Assembly (NCBI RefSeq): GCF_026151205.1 | Contig: NC_087084.1 | Location: 14,551,260-14,615,259, forward strand | DNA from: Bolinopsis microptera | Lineage: Eukaryota; Ctenophora; Tentaculata; Lobata; Bolinopsidae | DNA length: 64,000 nt | Direction of reading: 5' to 3' | Shown here: piece after piece, positions 1-9,820 of the stretch | How positions within the stretch are numbered: the stretch's first letter is position 1 | Layout of the letters: each line of letters starts with the position of its first letter | Made by a program: the position numbers and the translations under genes | The notes under the pieces: model-generated | Seen by the model: only the letters and a program-made list of their open reading frames with translations | What the model was told of the DNA's origin: nothing | Database searches by the model: none

Positions 1-460
1 AAAACTTAAGGTCATGAGGCGATTCTATGTTGATTCTGAAAAAATGATTATTAATCATAGAGAATGTGCAGTTTAGGCTTACCCTTCATATAAAGTTGGT
101 TTCATTCAAAAATATTGATATTTGACCAATTTATGGACCAAAATCGATCAAATTTAGTGTGTATGCCCAAATATGGGCACATACTTTTTAGCTCATAACT
201 CAGTCATTTTTTGTCCAATCTCAATGAAAATTCATATATGAGTTCAAGGGACCACTAGGTACAAGTAGAGCACATAAAATCTGGTTTTTGGGCATATTCA
301 GGGTATTTGGCTTAATTGGGCCTAATTTGGACCAAATATGGGCGTGGCTGCCCCGCGGGCACCGTTTGGCGGTTGGGGTCCGGGACCCCCTCAAAAGTTC
401 GGTCAACGGTCCTAGTTTGTTGGTCAACTGCTATCTCGAAACCAAGTTCCCCCCCCCCCC
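1..460. repeat. Dispersed repeat copy, left edge
   Basis: About 200 bases here, from roughly position 50, recur with few changes at 49815-50030, including the stretch around atatggg/gcccaaat. Shorter related wording (gcccatatttgggcat) occurs in the 654-bp insert at 18603-19256. No coding sequence was recognised, and the short open frames are not convincing. Bases 448-463 are a poly-C run. The copy continues off the left edge, so element type and ends cannot be given. Confidence 0.5.
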
Positions 461-1012
461 CCTTAAGACTCTGGGACGATATTTCAACAAATGATTATAT
501 TTTCATGACTCTCAGTCTCACCCACACTGTATCCATTTAAGGCACCCGCTCCCTTCTTTGATTTACGAGAATTATCGTGAACAAAATTAGAGTCTGGTAT
601 TTTTCATAAATACTGAGGTCTTCTTCCAAACAATTTTAGATCTCTATTGGTTTTTTAGACACCTAAATATGTCGATTTCCGGGTTTTTTCCAGCGTTAAA
701 TTTTAGCAGCTGGTTCCTTCTTTCCTTTTCATCTTTAACAATAGAATAGAATATTTTGATCTACCTTTTGAACGACTTCTGATACAACTGATTTCTCCTT
801 AAAACACGGTGGTATTTGCCTTAATTTTATCACTATCAGTATCAGGGCTATAACTTTCAGTCCTGTTCCTTTTACCAGGTTTCAGTCTTTTAAAATCTTA
901 TTTTCATTTTTATCTGATATCGATTGATATTTGTAAAAAACGTTGAACTATTTAAGTATTGTCATATTCGTATCCTATTGTTTTTATCTAAAAAAACACC
1001 AGACCCGCAGCA
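461..1012. other. Non-coding stretch upstream of peptide gene
   Basis: I see no gene here. The last 60 bases are AT-rich and include atttaagt near 950, which could act as a TATA-like element for the downstream peptide gene. A cag at 1009-1011, just before the start codon, could also be a 3' splice or trans-splice site. Neither assignment is certain. Confidence 0.3.
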
Positions 1013-1243
1013 ATGACGAAAGTATTCTGTTTTCTACTAGTGCTAGGACTGATCGCTCTGACTCAGTGTCAGCCGATCAGACGATCAGCTGAACCCCAGC
1101 AGAACGGTGATCTTAACCTATTAAACATTGGAAAACGATCAGCTGAACCCCAGCAGAACGGTGATCTTAACCTATTAAACATTGGAAAACGATCAGCTGA
1201 TCCCCAGAAGAAGCGTAAGCCGAGGGGTCCGAAAGGGGAATGA
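1013..1243 (+). CDS. Amidated neuropeptide precursor
   Basis: Seen: a 76-residue secreted precursor. Residues 1-19 are a hydrophobic signal peptide (MTKVFCFLLVLGLIALTQC). After an Arg-Arg site come two identical 18-residue units, SAEPQQNGDLNLLNIGKR, encoded by a perfect 54-bp direct repeat, then a basic tail beginning SADPQKKRK. Known of the class: Gly-Lys-Arg after a repeated peptide is the signature of prohormone-convertase cleavage followed by C-terminal amidation. Inference: the product is a peptide ending in NLLNI-amide. The Glu and Asp residues inside the unit could allow further N-terminal trimming, possibly to a pyroglutamate form, as proposed for cnidarian precursors. The frame is intronless, and AATAAA follows at 1415. 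I do not recognise a named peptide family; a defensin-like or other secreted repeat peptide is less likely. Confidence 0.75.
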   Translation: MTKVFCFLLVLGLIALTQCQPIRRSAEPQQNGDLNLLNIGKRSAEPQQNGDLNLLNIGKRSADPQKKRKPRGPKGE

Positions 1244-1414
1244 ACGAATAAGTACAACAGACGTTTATACTTTTTAGTAACCGAAGCTTTAAAAACCATA
1301 TGTTAATGATACTTGTTTTAAAGAAATGTGTTTGTTCGTTGAATGACCATAGGTTTAAAAAGTTGCATTGAATATTGAGTTTTATTTCTATTAGCACTTT
1401 ACTTTTATATCAAA

Positions 1415-1420
1415 AATAAA
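1415..1420 (+). terminator. Polyadenylation signal of peptide gene
   Basis: AATAAA lies 172 bases after the stop codon of the peptide precursor and is the first canonical hexamer on this strand downstream of it. Confidence 0.5.
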
Positions 1421-1471
1421 ATACACTCCTATCTATGTACCTCGACTAGAGTACAGTCAACAGTGTAGCGG

Positions 1472-1830
1472 GCGTGCTAAATCACTCTACAGTCGATCTT
1501 CGAGATTTTTCTAAAAGGGCCCCCGACAGTTGAAACCAACTTCAATAGCTGTATTTTCGGACGCTGATTCTGAATCACCCCCCATGACATAGGGGTAAAA
1601 AACTGTCTCGATCACGTGATATGACCGTATAAGTAAATTTGTCTTATTTCTCGTTGGGGTTAGGTTCTCAGCATATTATGCTTTTGTAAAGCAGGGGAGC
1701 ATTTTAACCCTATGTCATGGGGTGATTCTGAATCAGCGTCCGAAAATACATCACGATTCAAGCTGGTTTCAACTGTCGGGGGCCCTTTTAGAACAATCTC
1801 GAAGATCGACTGTAGAGTGATTTAGCACGC
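1472..1830. mobile_element. Foldback element, about 359 bp
   Basis: The two ends are long inverted copies of each other (gcgtgctaaatcactctaca at the left, reverse complement ending at 1830). The arms run well over 100 bases, including a gggcccccgacagttg block, around a centre near 1640-1690. A third copy of the outer arm occurs in direct orientation at about 2197-2229. No coding sequence and no clear target-site duplication were found. Confidence 0.6.
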
Positions 1831-1861
1831 TCGAGTTCAAAACAAATTCAAAATTGGGATA

Positions 1862-2169
1862 GTTCTTTCATTCAAATTTCTGATTGTTTCTGAATAGACT
1901 CAGTGAAGACAAATTCTAACGGAAATAAATAGCTGAATAACGTATCGAAATTTCTACGTCATACTCATATTATATTTTCAAATTATTTGTTATATGTTGA
2001 AAGTATTAAAATATGTTGAAAGTATTAAAATATGTTGAAAGTATTAAAATATGAGCAATGAGTATGACGTAGAAATGTCGATACGTTATTCGTTCAGCTA
2101 TTTATTTTTTATTAGAATCTGTCTTCACTGAGTCTATTCAGAAACAATCAGAAATTTGAATGAAAGAAC
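1862..2169. mobile_element. TA-flanked MITE with long inverted arms
   Basis: TA dinucleotides at 1860-1861 and 2170-2171 flank near-perfect inverted arms of over 100 bases beginning gttctttcattcaaatttct. The centre (about 2000-2053) holds three copies of a 19-base repeat, gtattaaaatatgttgaaa. TA duplication with inverted ends is typical of Tc1/mariner-type non-autonomous elements. No transposase is present. Confidence 0.65.
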
Positions 2170-2228
2170 TATCAAATCATAAGCGAGCGTGCGAAAGCTA
2201 AATCACTCTACAGTCGATCTTCGAGATT

Positions 2229-2650
2229 TTTTCCCTACTCTTGGCTCTTGCCGAAGGCAAAAAGATCGTAGGGAATAAGTATAGTAATCGGGTTTGGATA
2301 TATGAGGTGGCCGGATGGACCTGCGGTGACGACAAAAGTCTGCTCCTTCGCAATATAGACCACTCCCCTATAATTAAGTGTATAGGAAGCGTCTGTTATG
2401 CTGCGCGCGACGCTAGCCATGTGTTAATTAATTACAGTGAAATTCCTCCTTCGCAAAGTTATTTTCCGTAATTTTCTGGATAAATCGTCAATTTTTACCT
2501 TGCACGAATCCCACTCATTTATAAAAAACATAGTATGTAATTATGGCCATGGTGCACTTTTTTCCAGTCACACTTTTCACTCAAATAAATTAATGCCAGA
2601 TGTTACTCGTCTAAATTTCTTCGAAGTAGCGCGCGCCGGGCCAAAACATT
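2229..2650 (-). repeat. Dispersed repeat, family also at 30605 and 47715
   Basis: Read on the minus strand, this matches 30605-30930 and 47715-48020. Shared blocks include gccgaaggcaaaaagatcgt, gctagccatgtgttaattaa, ccttcgcaaagttattttcc and a gtgcac-containing block. This copy has an extra insert of about 90 bases near 2280-2370. It is probably a short interspersed transposon-derived sequence. No coding capacity was recognised. Confidence 0.6.
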
Positions 2651-3376
2651 AACAATGGTCAAATTAATGCCATAATGGTACAAGTACAATTCTGAGTAAT
2701 TCTCCAAATATCGCATATATATTTGGTTGTATATTTTTGCAATGATGATGTTCATAATATATAACCTGTAATACTATTCTGTATATATATTTGGTTGTTA
2801 TTTTGTTATTGTTATTGTTTATCTTCATACTTTCATATTTGTTTTGATTTATTATTATATGTGTTCTTTTTGTTGTATCTTTGCATTAGTAATATAATTT
2901 TGGTGTTCAGTAATGTTTTAAAATGTTTAGTAAATTTTGTTTTCGTAACTATGTTTATTCAGAACGTTACAGAAGGAATTGGTTTAATGTAGTTGGAGGA
3001 GTCCTAACTCTCCTCACGTCCGGAAATGGCGTTTCTCTTGTATCAAACATGAATCACATTCTTGCTTCTCATTTGATCCTGACATATGATTACATTTATT
3101 TTTGGCAACTTTCCGATGAGTTGCAATTTCGTCTCTTAAGGGGCTCTGAAAGGAAATACAACTTGATATTGTGAAGACGTAATTGGATATTTCAAGGCAG
3201 ACTAACTTTTTTTCAAGTATAATTGTGAAGTTTTACAGATTAAATAACTTAAAATCTTGTAGATGTTATTTCTTCATTCGTTGATAGCATTATGCTCGTC
3301 TTCAGACTATTGTCTATTAATAATGCACAAATTAGTCACATTTACATAAACTTTAGAACGTCTGTGTAGGGATATC
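2651..3376. other. Non-coding spacer
   Basis: AT-rich sequence with no convincing gene. The small open frames here are short, in low-complexity T-rich DNA, and lack protein-like composition. It lies directly upstream of the lectin gene and should contain that gene's promoter. Confidence 0.4.
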
Positions 3377-5895
3377 ATGGAAATCAGAGCAGCGATCTTA
3401 TCTGTAATATGTCACATGATACTATCAGAATCAGCTGATCCGAAAAATAAGACGACAGAACACATTGGATGCTACAAACGTAACAGTACAACGTTTGGAT
3501 GGGATGATTCAAGCGTCCTGATTAATGTTAACTTTACAACTGATGTGTATCTGGAATGTCAAAACAAAGCAAGAGTGCAAGGTTTGTCAAACATTTACGT
3601 GCTTATTTTAATTATATATATAGCTTAGAGGGGAGGCCAGGGCCGAGGGGGGGGGGGGGGGGGCAAAAGTAACGTTACATATGCATAAGTTTGTCTTTAT
3701 AGCTCAGTAACGGATTGCCCGATTGAGGTGATTTTGTTGGTATGACTTACTATCACCACTCATTCTCGAGGAATATGTTGAGTCCAAGAATATTCATGTT
3801 CATTTTTTATTTTAACGCATTTATTAGATAGTTCCGATGATCGGATCGAACCAAATTTTATAGAATTGTATTTGGTACATCAAATTTTGTTGTAGCTTCT
3901 CAGATGACCGAGATACGAAGCATGACGAGTTTATTCATTACGTGTGATCAGATGATTGGCTTACATGATCACGTGATTAGGTGACCCCGTTATATTGTTA
4001 AGGCTGCCTATTGCCCAATTAAGGTGTCCATGTCGTGTCGTGTACCCAATCAATTTTGTAAACACTATTCTCCATGGGACTAATTATAGCAGGTGATTTA
4101 TAAGTATTAACACCTCTATCAAAAACAATTATTAAGTCCCCCCCCCCCCAGGATCCGACTTTATCGACTTCGGCTTCAATGTCCTAGCAGATTTGTCTCT
4201 AAATCTGTCTATCCAGCATGAGCTTGTTTATCTCCTTGCTGTTGTCAAGCCCTGTGTCCCTCCACAAGATGTCTACATAGGTGAGGTGTGGTTTTGCCCT
4301 ACGACGACATCCGTGAAGAGGTTCTCATAGAAGAAGGTGATGAGTCAGGAGCTCGTCGTGTCCGGCGAGATGACCAGCTAGCCTCGTTCTCCGTTCAGCT
4401 ATCTTATCAGTTGCTCTAATGAGGTGTCCATACACTTTAGCACTAGTCTGCCGCTCTGACCAGTCTATGTTAAGTGCCATTCTCGTATAACATCCATATT
4501 ATATTCAAATAATGTAATATTATATGTATATAATACGCTTTGCGAGGGTCTGGCTGACAGTCCATGTTTTAGAGCCATATAATAGAAGGACTCGACTGTA
4601 GCCAGGAACAGTCGCACCTTGACGCATACCAGACTTCCATATCATCTTCATCTGGTGGCAGGCCGCCCAAGCTTTAGCTGACCCTGAAGAACTCATTTTT
4701 GGAACATCTCTGCCCTATTAATACATTTTTAACCTGTTTCAGAACACCATGTAGCTCAGTTTGAGTTCGACGAACATCAACAACTATCGATCAGGTGCAA
4801 ACCTAAAACCAAGATCCACATATATGAAGCTCTGCTCTTCGATCTTACTCCCGAATGCTCTGGTAGATTAATAAACATATTATTATTATAATTATAAACA
4901 GAGTTACAGAACGAATTCCTGTGCGTGATTTTTTCGTGCGTGGTGTTACCGCGGCGAAATTTTTGTTGTTTAATGAGGAGGTTTTCATTATCTGTCTCTA
5001 AAAGTAGAATTATTATACGCTCATTATCGCTCATTCATCTAACGATTCAGGTAAAGTAATTGAAAACGTTACAACGTCAATTTACAACATGTGTTCCGCT
5101 GCGGAACAGTGTCAAATATACGACCTTATAGAAGCAGACTACAATGTTGCAGATGGCTGTTATTACGAAAGGCTGAATATTACTTTTGGTTGTATGTACG
5201 ACAGATTAATCAAGTTAACTAGATTGACCAGAAGTTCTGCTGAACCCCTAGGCATTTTTCTTTTGTTTTTTTGGGGTTTATAATTTTATCTGTTGTTACT
5301 TTGTTGTTTCTTATCCTGTTTATAAAAATGTGCTCATTGTTGTGCTGTCATGAGGGCAGGGAGGACAGGGAGGACGCAACCAGTGCACCTACCCAGCCGC
5401 CGCAACCGGTGGCACCTACCCAACAGCCGCATCGATTTCCTCGGCCCCATTACCTGCAACCGGACGTACCAACCCACCACCTGCAACCGGAGGTACCTAC
5501 TCATCACCTGTAACCGGAGGTACCTACTCATCACCTGCAACCGGAGGTACCTACTCATCACCTGTAACCGGAGGTACCTACTCATCACCTGCAACCGGAG
5601 GTACCTACTCATCACCATCAACCGGTGGTACCTACCCATCACCTGCGACCGGAGGTACCTACTCATCACCTGCAACCGGTAGCACCTATCCAACTGCTGC
5701 AACCGGTGGAATCGACCAACCACACGGAACCATTGGAACTAGGATATCTACCTTATCTGACCACTCTCCGCCAAGTTACAATGATGTCACTGACCTCCAA
5801 CAGCTCCCACCGCCAAGTTACAATGATGTCACCACAAGTGGTGGAGGAATTACTCTACCAATGACGGCTGGTTTGCAAAAACATCCTTATCAGTA
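3377..5895 (+). CDS. Lectin-domain membrane protein, PPSY tail
   Basis: Exons: 3377-3581, 4743-4862, 5051-5895; each junction has GT/AG and matching phase 1. Exon 1 encodes a signal peptide and a Cys-rich start (HIGCYKR) resembling WSC/PAN-type domains. Exons 2-3 encode a galactose/rhamnose-binding (SUEL-type) lectin domain: SIRCKPKTKIHIYEAL, then NMCSAAEQCQIYDL and DGCYYERLNITFGC, matching the family's Cys pattern. A hydrophobic helix (IILSVVTLLFLILFIKM) at about 5280-5330 is followed by Cys-rich LLCC, nine-residue TGGTYSSPA repeats and two PPSYNDV motifs, the kind bound by WW domains of Nedd4-type ligases. Odd: the reading frame shifts once in the T/G run near 5270 and again near 5350-5360, both consistent with one missing base. 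That means sequence error or a decaying gene. Role inferred: cell-surface carbohydrate recognition. Confidence 0.65.
3660..4075 (-). mobile_element. Degenerate copy of the CAGGGTGGGCC MITE
   Basis: Inside intron 1 of the lectin gene. Read on the plus strand it follows the right half of the MITE at 25299-26066 in reverse order: gatgaccgagatacgaagca, gtgattaggtgacc, and ttaaggctgc followed by cccaattaaggtg. The terminal repeats are lost. A poly-G run precedes it (3645-3663). Confidence 0.5.
4150..4690 (-). pseudogene. RTE-like LINE fragment (3' part of RT)
   Basis: On the minus strand, in pieces with frame breaks, this reads LLLYGSKTWTVSQTLAKR, then RRTRLAGHLAGH and YVDILWRDTGLDN. These are the C-terminal landmarks of RTE-type non-LTR reverse transcriptases (a YGSETW-like block, an RR-LAGH block, a D-TGL block). 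It sits in intron 2-side sequence of the lectin gene and is interrupted by an AT-rich patch near 4490-4540. It is clearly dead. Confidence 0.6.
5480..5690 (+). repeat. Coding 27-bp minisatellite
   Basis: About eight units of ggaggtacctactcatcacc plus tgcaacc (27 bp), giving nine-residue TGGTYSSPA repeats in the tail frame of the lectin protein. Units differ mainly at one base (Ala/Val). Being a multiple of three, the array can change length without breaking the frame. Confidence 0.75.
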
Positions 5896-6080
5896 AACAA
5901 GATCAACTAGTGTTTACCCAGTTAAATAGATGATTTACCTCACCAATAATTGGAGGTGATAGAAAACAGTTACGGAGTACGGACTAACGGACTTAATTAA
6001 ATACTGTACTAACAACATAATAAGTTAATGTTTTATTATTATTAAGCTAATATTAATATTAAGTTATTATTAATAATTAA
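5896..6080. other. AT-rich spacer
   Basis: Downstream of the lectin stop codon. It contains TA-rich palindromic-looking sequence near 6015-6075 and no gene. Confidence 0.4.
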
Positions 6081-6281
6081 CAAGCACCATGAGAGTAGAT
6101 GTAGTTGAGTATTTTGATGTGAGTTGAGAGTGCTAGATCTATAATCTCAGTGCTGCTGTCTCGGCCTGTTATCAGTATCCACAGCACTTGGAGCACCTTG
6201 TCAGAGATTACTCCTTCCTTATCGTCCTCTGCCAGTCTGACATTTTTTTCACAAAATTTGTACACAAACTCGACGTGTTGC
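6081..6281 (-). pseudogene. USP9X-like exon or fragment
   Basis: On the minus strand, after a possible acceptor (ctttctgag), an exon-like frame reads QHVEFVYKFCEKNVRLAEDD and then TEIIDLALSTHIKILNYIYS before a stop. The second block resembles the armadillo-like N-terminal region of USP9X-family deubiquitinases (ALSAHIKILDY-type sequence); this is recalled from family knowledge, not searched. The exon could end at CATG/gtgctt. No flanking exons were found, and a transposon sits 60 bases upstream, so it may be a stranded gene fragment. Confidence 0.35.
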
Positions 6282-6340
6282 CTCAGAAAGTGGAAATTGA
6301 AATAATATTTATTGGAAACAGTACAAATAGTAGATAGAAT

Positions 6341-6989
6341 CAGGGACGTAGCCAGGAATTTTCTCTGGGGGGGCTGTCGGCGAGCGAAGCGAGCCGACGC
6401 GTCCAATCCAGCTGCGCAGCGAGCGAAGCGAGCAAGCTGTGGCAGGGGTCTGGGGGCGCAGCCCCCATCGGGGTCCATGGGCGGAGCCCCTTGGCGGGGG
6501 CTAGGGGGGCGCAGCCCCCCGGAAATTTGTTGCGAAATAGGGTGTTTTAGACGACATTTGGCATTAAAGAAATTTGTAGGACAGCAATAAACTGTAATTG
6601 AAAAGAATCAAGTACTCACGTAAATTTGGTAACTTCACAACAGCAATCTGCATTCTCCAATCAGAATTAACGACTTACTTCAGGCCTCATCGTCTTAAGA
6701 TTTTGACATTTCCTACGGTCTAGGGGACACTATTGACTATTTAAAGAAGTCTTCTAGAATGTTTGCTTGGATGTTATGACAGATATTTACTAATCCACAG
6801 TTCAAATATTTGACTGACTGCAGTCATATAAACACAGCCCAGTTACCAGGCGACCATGGGGACTAGGGGGCTTATCTTTTTTATGGGGTTCAATTTTTTC
6901 CGGAGGGGAAAAATTGGGGGGGGGGGGGGGGGGGGGGGGGGGCTAGGGGGCTGCCGCCCCCTAGCCCCCCCCCCCTGTCTACGTGCCTG
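6341..6989. mobile_element. hAT-like non-autonomous element, 649 bp
   Basis: The ends are CAGGgACGTAGcCAGG and, reverse complemented, CAGGcACGTAGaCAGG. An 8-bp target duplication flanks it: gatagaat (6333-6340) and gataaaat (6990-6997), one mismatch. The interior is GC-rich with gcgaagcgagc motifs, repeated gcagccccc blocks and a long poly-G tract near 6917-6942. Eight-base duplications and CAGG-type ends suggest hAT. There is no transposase. Confidence 0.65.
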
Positions 6990-6997
6990 GATAAAAT

Positions 6998-7410
6998 GAA
7001 GGCTCCCGTTGATCCTCTTTACAATATCTTGGATCTATTCTCAATGGGTAAATTAAAATTTGCGACATTATGCGAAATAAAGAATTTAAAAGGAATCTCT
7101 GTTTTTTTAATAACAACTCTCTCATTGAAGAAGACAAGTCAGAAATATTTAATACCATGACAAATCCAAAGGTCATGTGTTCGTATGGTCAAGTTACGAT
7201 AATTATTCAGTTTGGAAAGAGAACTGCCTTGTAATCAAGGTATGTAACTAAATATTACACAACCATGTTCTCAAGTATTATTCTCTGCAACATACATAGT
7301 TATTTTTGATGACACCTTATTTGACTATTAAATTTCATTGCACATTGATTTAACTGTCTGCCTATGTCCTGTCCTTTTGGGTTCTATGAGACAACGGACG
7401 TGGTTTTTGG
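6998..7410. other. Unassigned stretch
   Basis: Minus-strand open frame 7176-6979 is the best candidate (ILIYPLRIDPRYCKED). It ends inside the neighbouring transposon and is not recognised. No supported gene. Confidence 0.25.
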
Positions 7411-7414
7411 GACA

Positions 7415-7535
7415 TTGGCGGACTCGGACGGACATTTGCGGACCCGGACGGACATTGGCGGACTCGGACGGACATTGGTGGACACAGAAGGACATTGGTG
7501 GACATTAGCGGACATTGGTGGACATTAGCGGACAA
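7415..7535. repeat. Minisatellite, gacattggcgga type
   Basis: Five to seven units of 12-20 bases built on ggacattggcggactcggac; the later units are shorter (ggacattagc). Confidence 0.7.
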
Positions 7536-7617
7536 ACATTTTTTCGCAACTTCTATGTATTATAATTTTGTACAAAGCAAACGACTTATTATAATCACTT
7601 ATTATAATCACACTAAA

Positions 7618-8127
7618 GCTTTGAAAACCGAAAAAAATATGTTTGGCTCAAAATAAAATAATCAGGGTACCTTGAAACATGAACTGAAATAGTTTCTAGA
7701 AAAAGTTTGAAAATTTTTGACTTTGAAAATTTTCAGTCCGAGTCGATCTCGATACTAACCTTAGAAGGCAGAGCTCCCGCTTCCGAGCTCGTGTAACAAA
7801 GGGGAGGTATGCCTTTTGAGATCGCATAACAAAGGGGAACCCTCGAGTCCTAAATTGTATATCGAACGGTAGGTGCGGCCGGACTTTGAAACCGAAAAAA
7901 AAATGTTTGGCTCATAATGATCAGGGTAGCTTGAAACATGAAATGAAATAGTTCCCAGAAAAAGTTTGAAATTTTTGACTTGGATAATTTTCAGTCCGAG
8001 TCGATATCAATACGAACCTTGGAAGGCAGAGCTCCCGCTTGCGAGCTCGTGTTACAAAGGGGATCAGGCCTGCCTTTCGAGATCGCATAACAAAGGGGAA
8101 CCCTCGACTCCTAAATCGTATATCGAA
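7618..8127. repeat. Tandem duplication of about 250 bp
   Basis: 7618-7868 and 7887-8127 are near-identical direct copies. Both contain aaaatttttgactttg-like sequence, ttttcagtccgagtcgat, gaaggcagagctcccgctt and gcataacaaaggggaaccct. The second copy has small deletions. No coding content was recognised. Confidence 0.75.
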
Positions 8128-9055
8128 GAGTTTTACCAGAAAAACTTTGAAACAAGAGAAGGATAAACCCGATAAAGTTATTAACTGAACTGACGTATTA
8201 CGAAAAACTTTACGGCATGATCATGATCTGCATTAATTTTTTTGATCAAACTCCATGGGTTGCACAATGCACAGTAAGCAAAAGAAGATTTATGAATCTT
8301 GCAATGAAATTATTATCACTGAAGGTGTTATCAATTTACCCAGCTAACGAATCGAAAGCAGAACCGATTCAGCACTCAAACATCAGAGAGATCTTTGGGT
8401 CCAGATTTTATGTCCGAATAATATAAGAGGTCTAAAGAATAAAGATCTCACCAATATTTATCTAAATCCAGTCACTAAATCCGGTCGCTAAATCCAGATC
8501 TCTATTTGTGTCGTCAACATATCTTTGAACAGTTACACAGGGTACACAGTAGGCACAGTACCTATTTAACGAAATATAGGGAATATAACAGTAACAAGAA
8601 ATGCGGCCGCTTTTCTTTTGTGGATGGCCGCTCAATTTCCCGATCCGTGATGGCGTATTTATCATATTCCATACAATCTGGGGACGGCCCAGTCTTTACT
8701 GTTTATATAAACATGCAAATATGGCGAAGTGACATGCCGAGCGCCGCCCAATTGATATAATTCCATATTTATTTGAAAATCGTGTATATTTCTATGTAAC
8801 CATATAATCCTAGCGGAGATAGGATTTAACAATTCCGAGTGCCGATAGGATTTGCTCTCGGACCCGATAGGATACTCAAATCCTATAGGATCCGAGAGCA
8901 AATCCGAGAGGCGATCAAATTTCAAATATCAGGACCGATATAATTGGAAGACAACGCATATCTAACTGTAGGTTGAAACTTCATGCTTTCTGTCAGTTAA
9001 CTTCAGATCATATCATCGCTTTATCTTAAGTTGATCCACGGTTGCCTGCAGGTTA
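8128..9055. other. Non-coding spacer with ccgagag motifs
   Basis: No gene found. At 8810-8925 short palindromic pieces (gataggatt, tcctataggatccgagagcaa) recur. Similar ccgagag/ctctcgg words reappear at 11595-11770, on the far side of the minisatellite and 5S gene. Confidence 0.4.
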
Positions 9056-9057
9056 CA

Positions 9058-9789
9058 ACAACATGGAGGTTGTTTAGGTTAAATTAAGTAGATAAATGAT
9101 AACTTGAAGCTAACTTGTAGTTCTCTATAAGAGTTAACTCTAGGATACCTTGTAGTACTCTTCAAGTTAACTTCAGGATACCTTGTAGTACTCTTCAAGT
9201 TAACTTCAGGTTACCTTGTAGCAGAGCTCGACCGGGATCCCGGCCGGGATTTGGCGATTTTGTCCCGGTCCCGGCCGGGATTTTGTTTTTAGCCGGGATT
9301 TTTCCAAAATAAAGTCGGTTTTTTAGCGTATATTTGAGCCCAAATTTCACGAACCTGTGAACATTTTCAGAAAAGTTTTAATACAACAGTGGTCTACAGT
9401 GCTTCTCAATAGTTAGATCATTTCACTTTCTCGTCGCCAAAAGTTTATTGAAAATTCAACTTTCAAGTCTTATGTGAAATGTTTATGTTACATGATCAAA
9501 ATTCTATGAATTTTGATCAATGGTAGTTGGCAAATTTCAAGTCAAACAAAATTTACTAATGTTCAAAATTAATTATATGTTCAACTGTTCACTTCATGAG
9601 TAACAAATTACAAAATGTTAGAAGAAAGCTGAAGTCCGAACAAACTTAGAAATACTCAAGAGTCAGGGACCTCGCCCTCATCAGCTTTTTCATCTGATGA
9701 AATAGGTCGATCCACCAATGAGAGCGCTCGCGCTCTCTATCTCAGAGATAAAGAGAGAGATAGAGAGATAGAGAAAGATAGAGGGAGAT

Positions 9790-9820
<31 letters not shown>

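Noticed and set aside
5334-5723. Minus-strand frame rich in RYLRLQVMS
   Set aside because: The antisense shadow of the coding minisatellite in the lectin gene.
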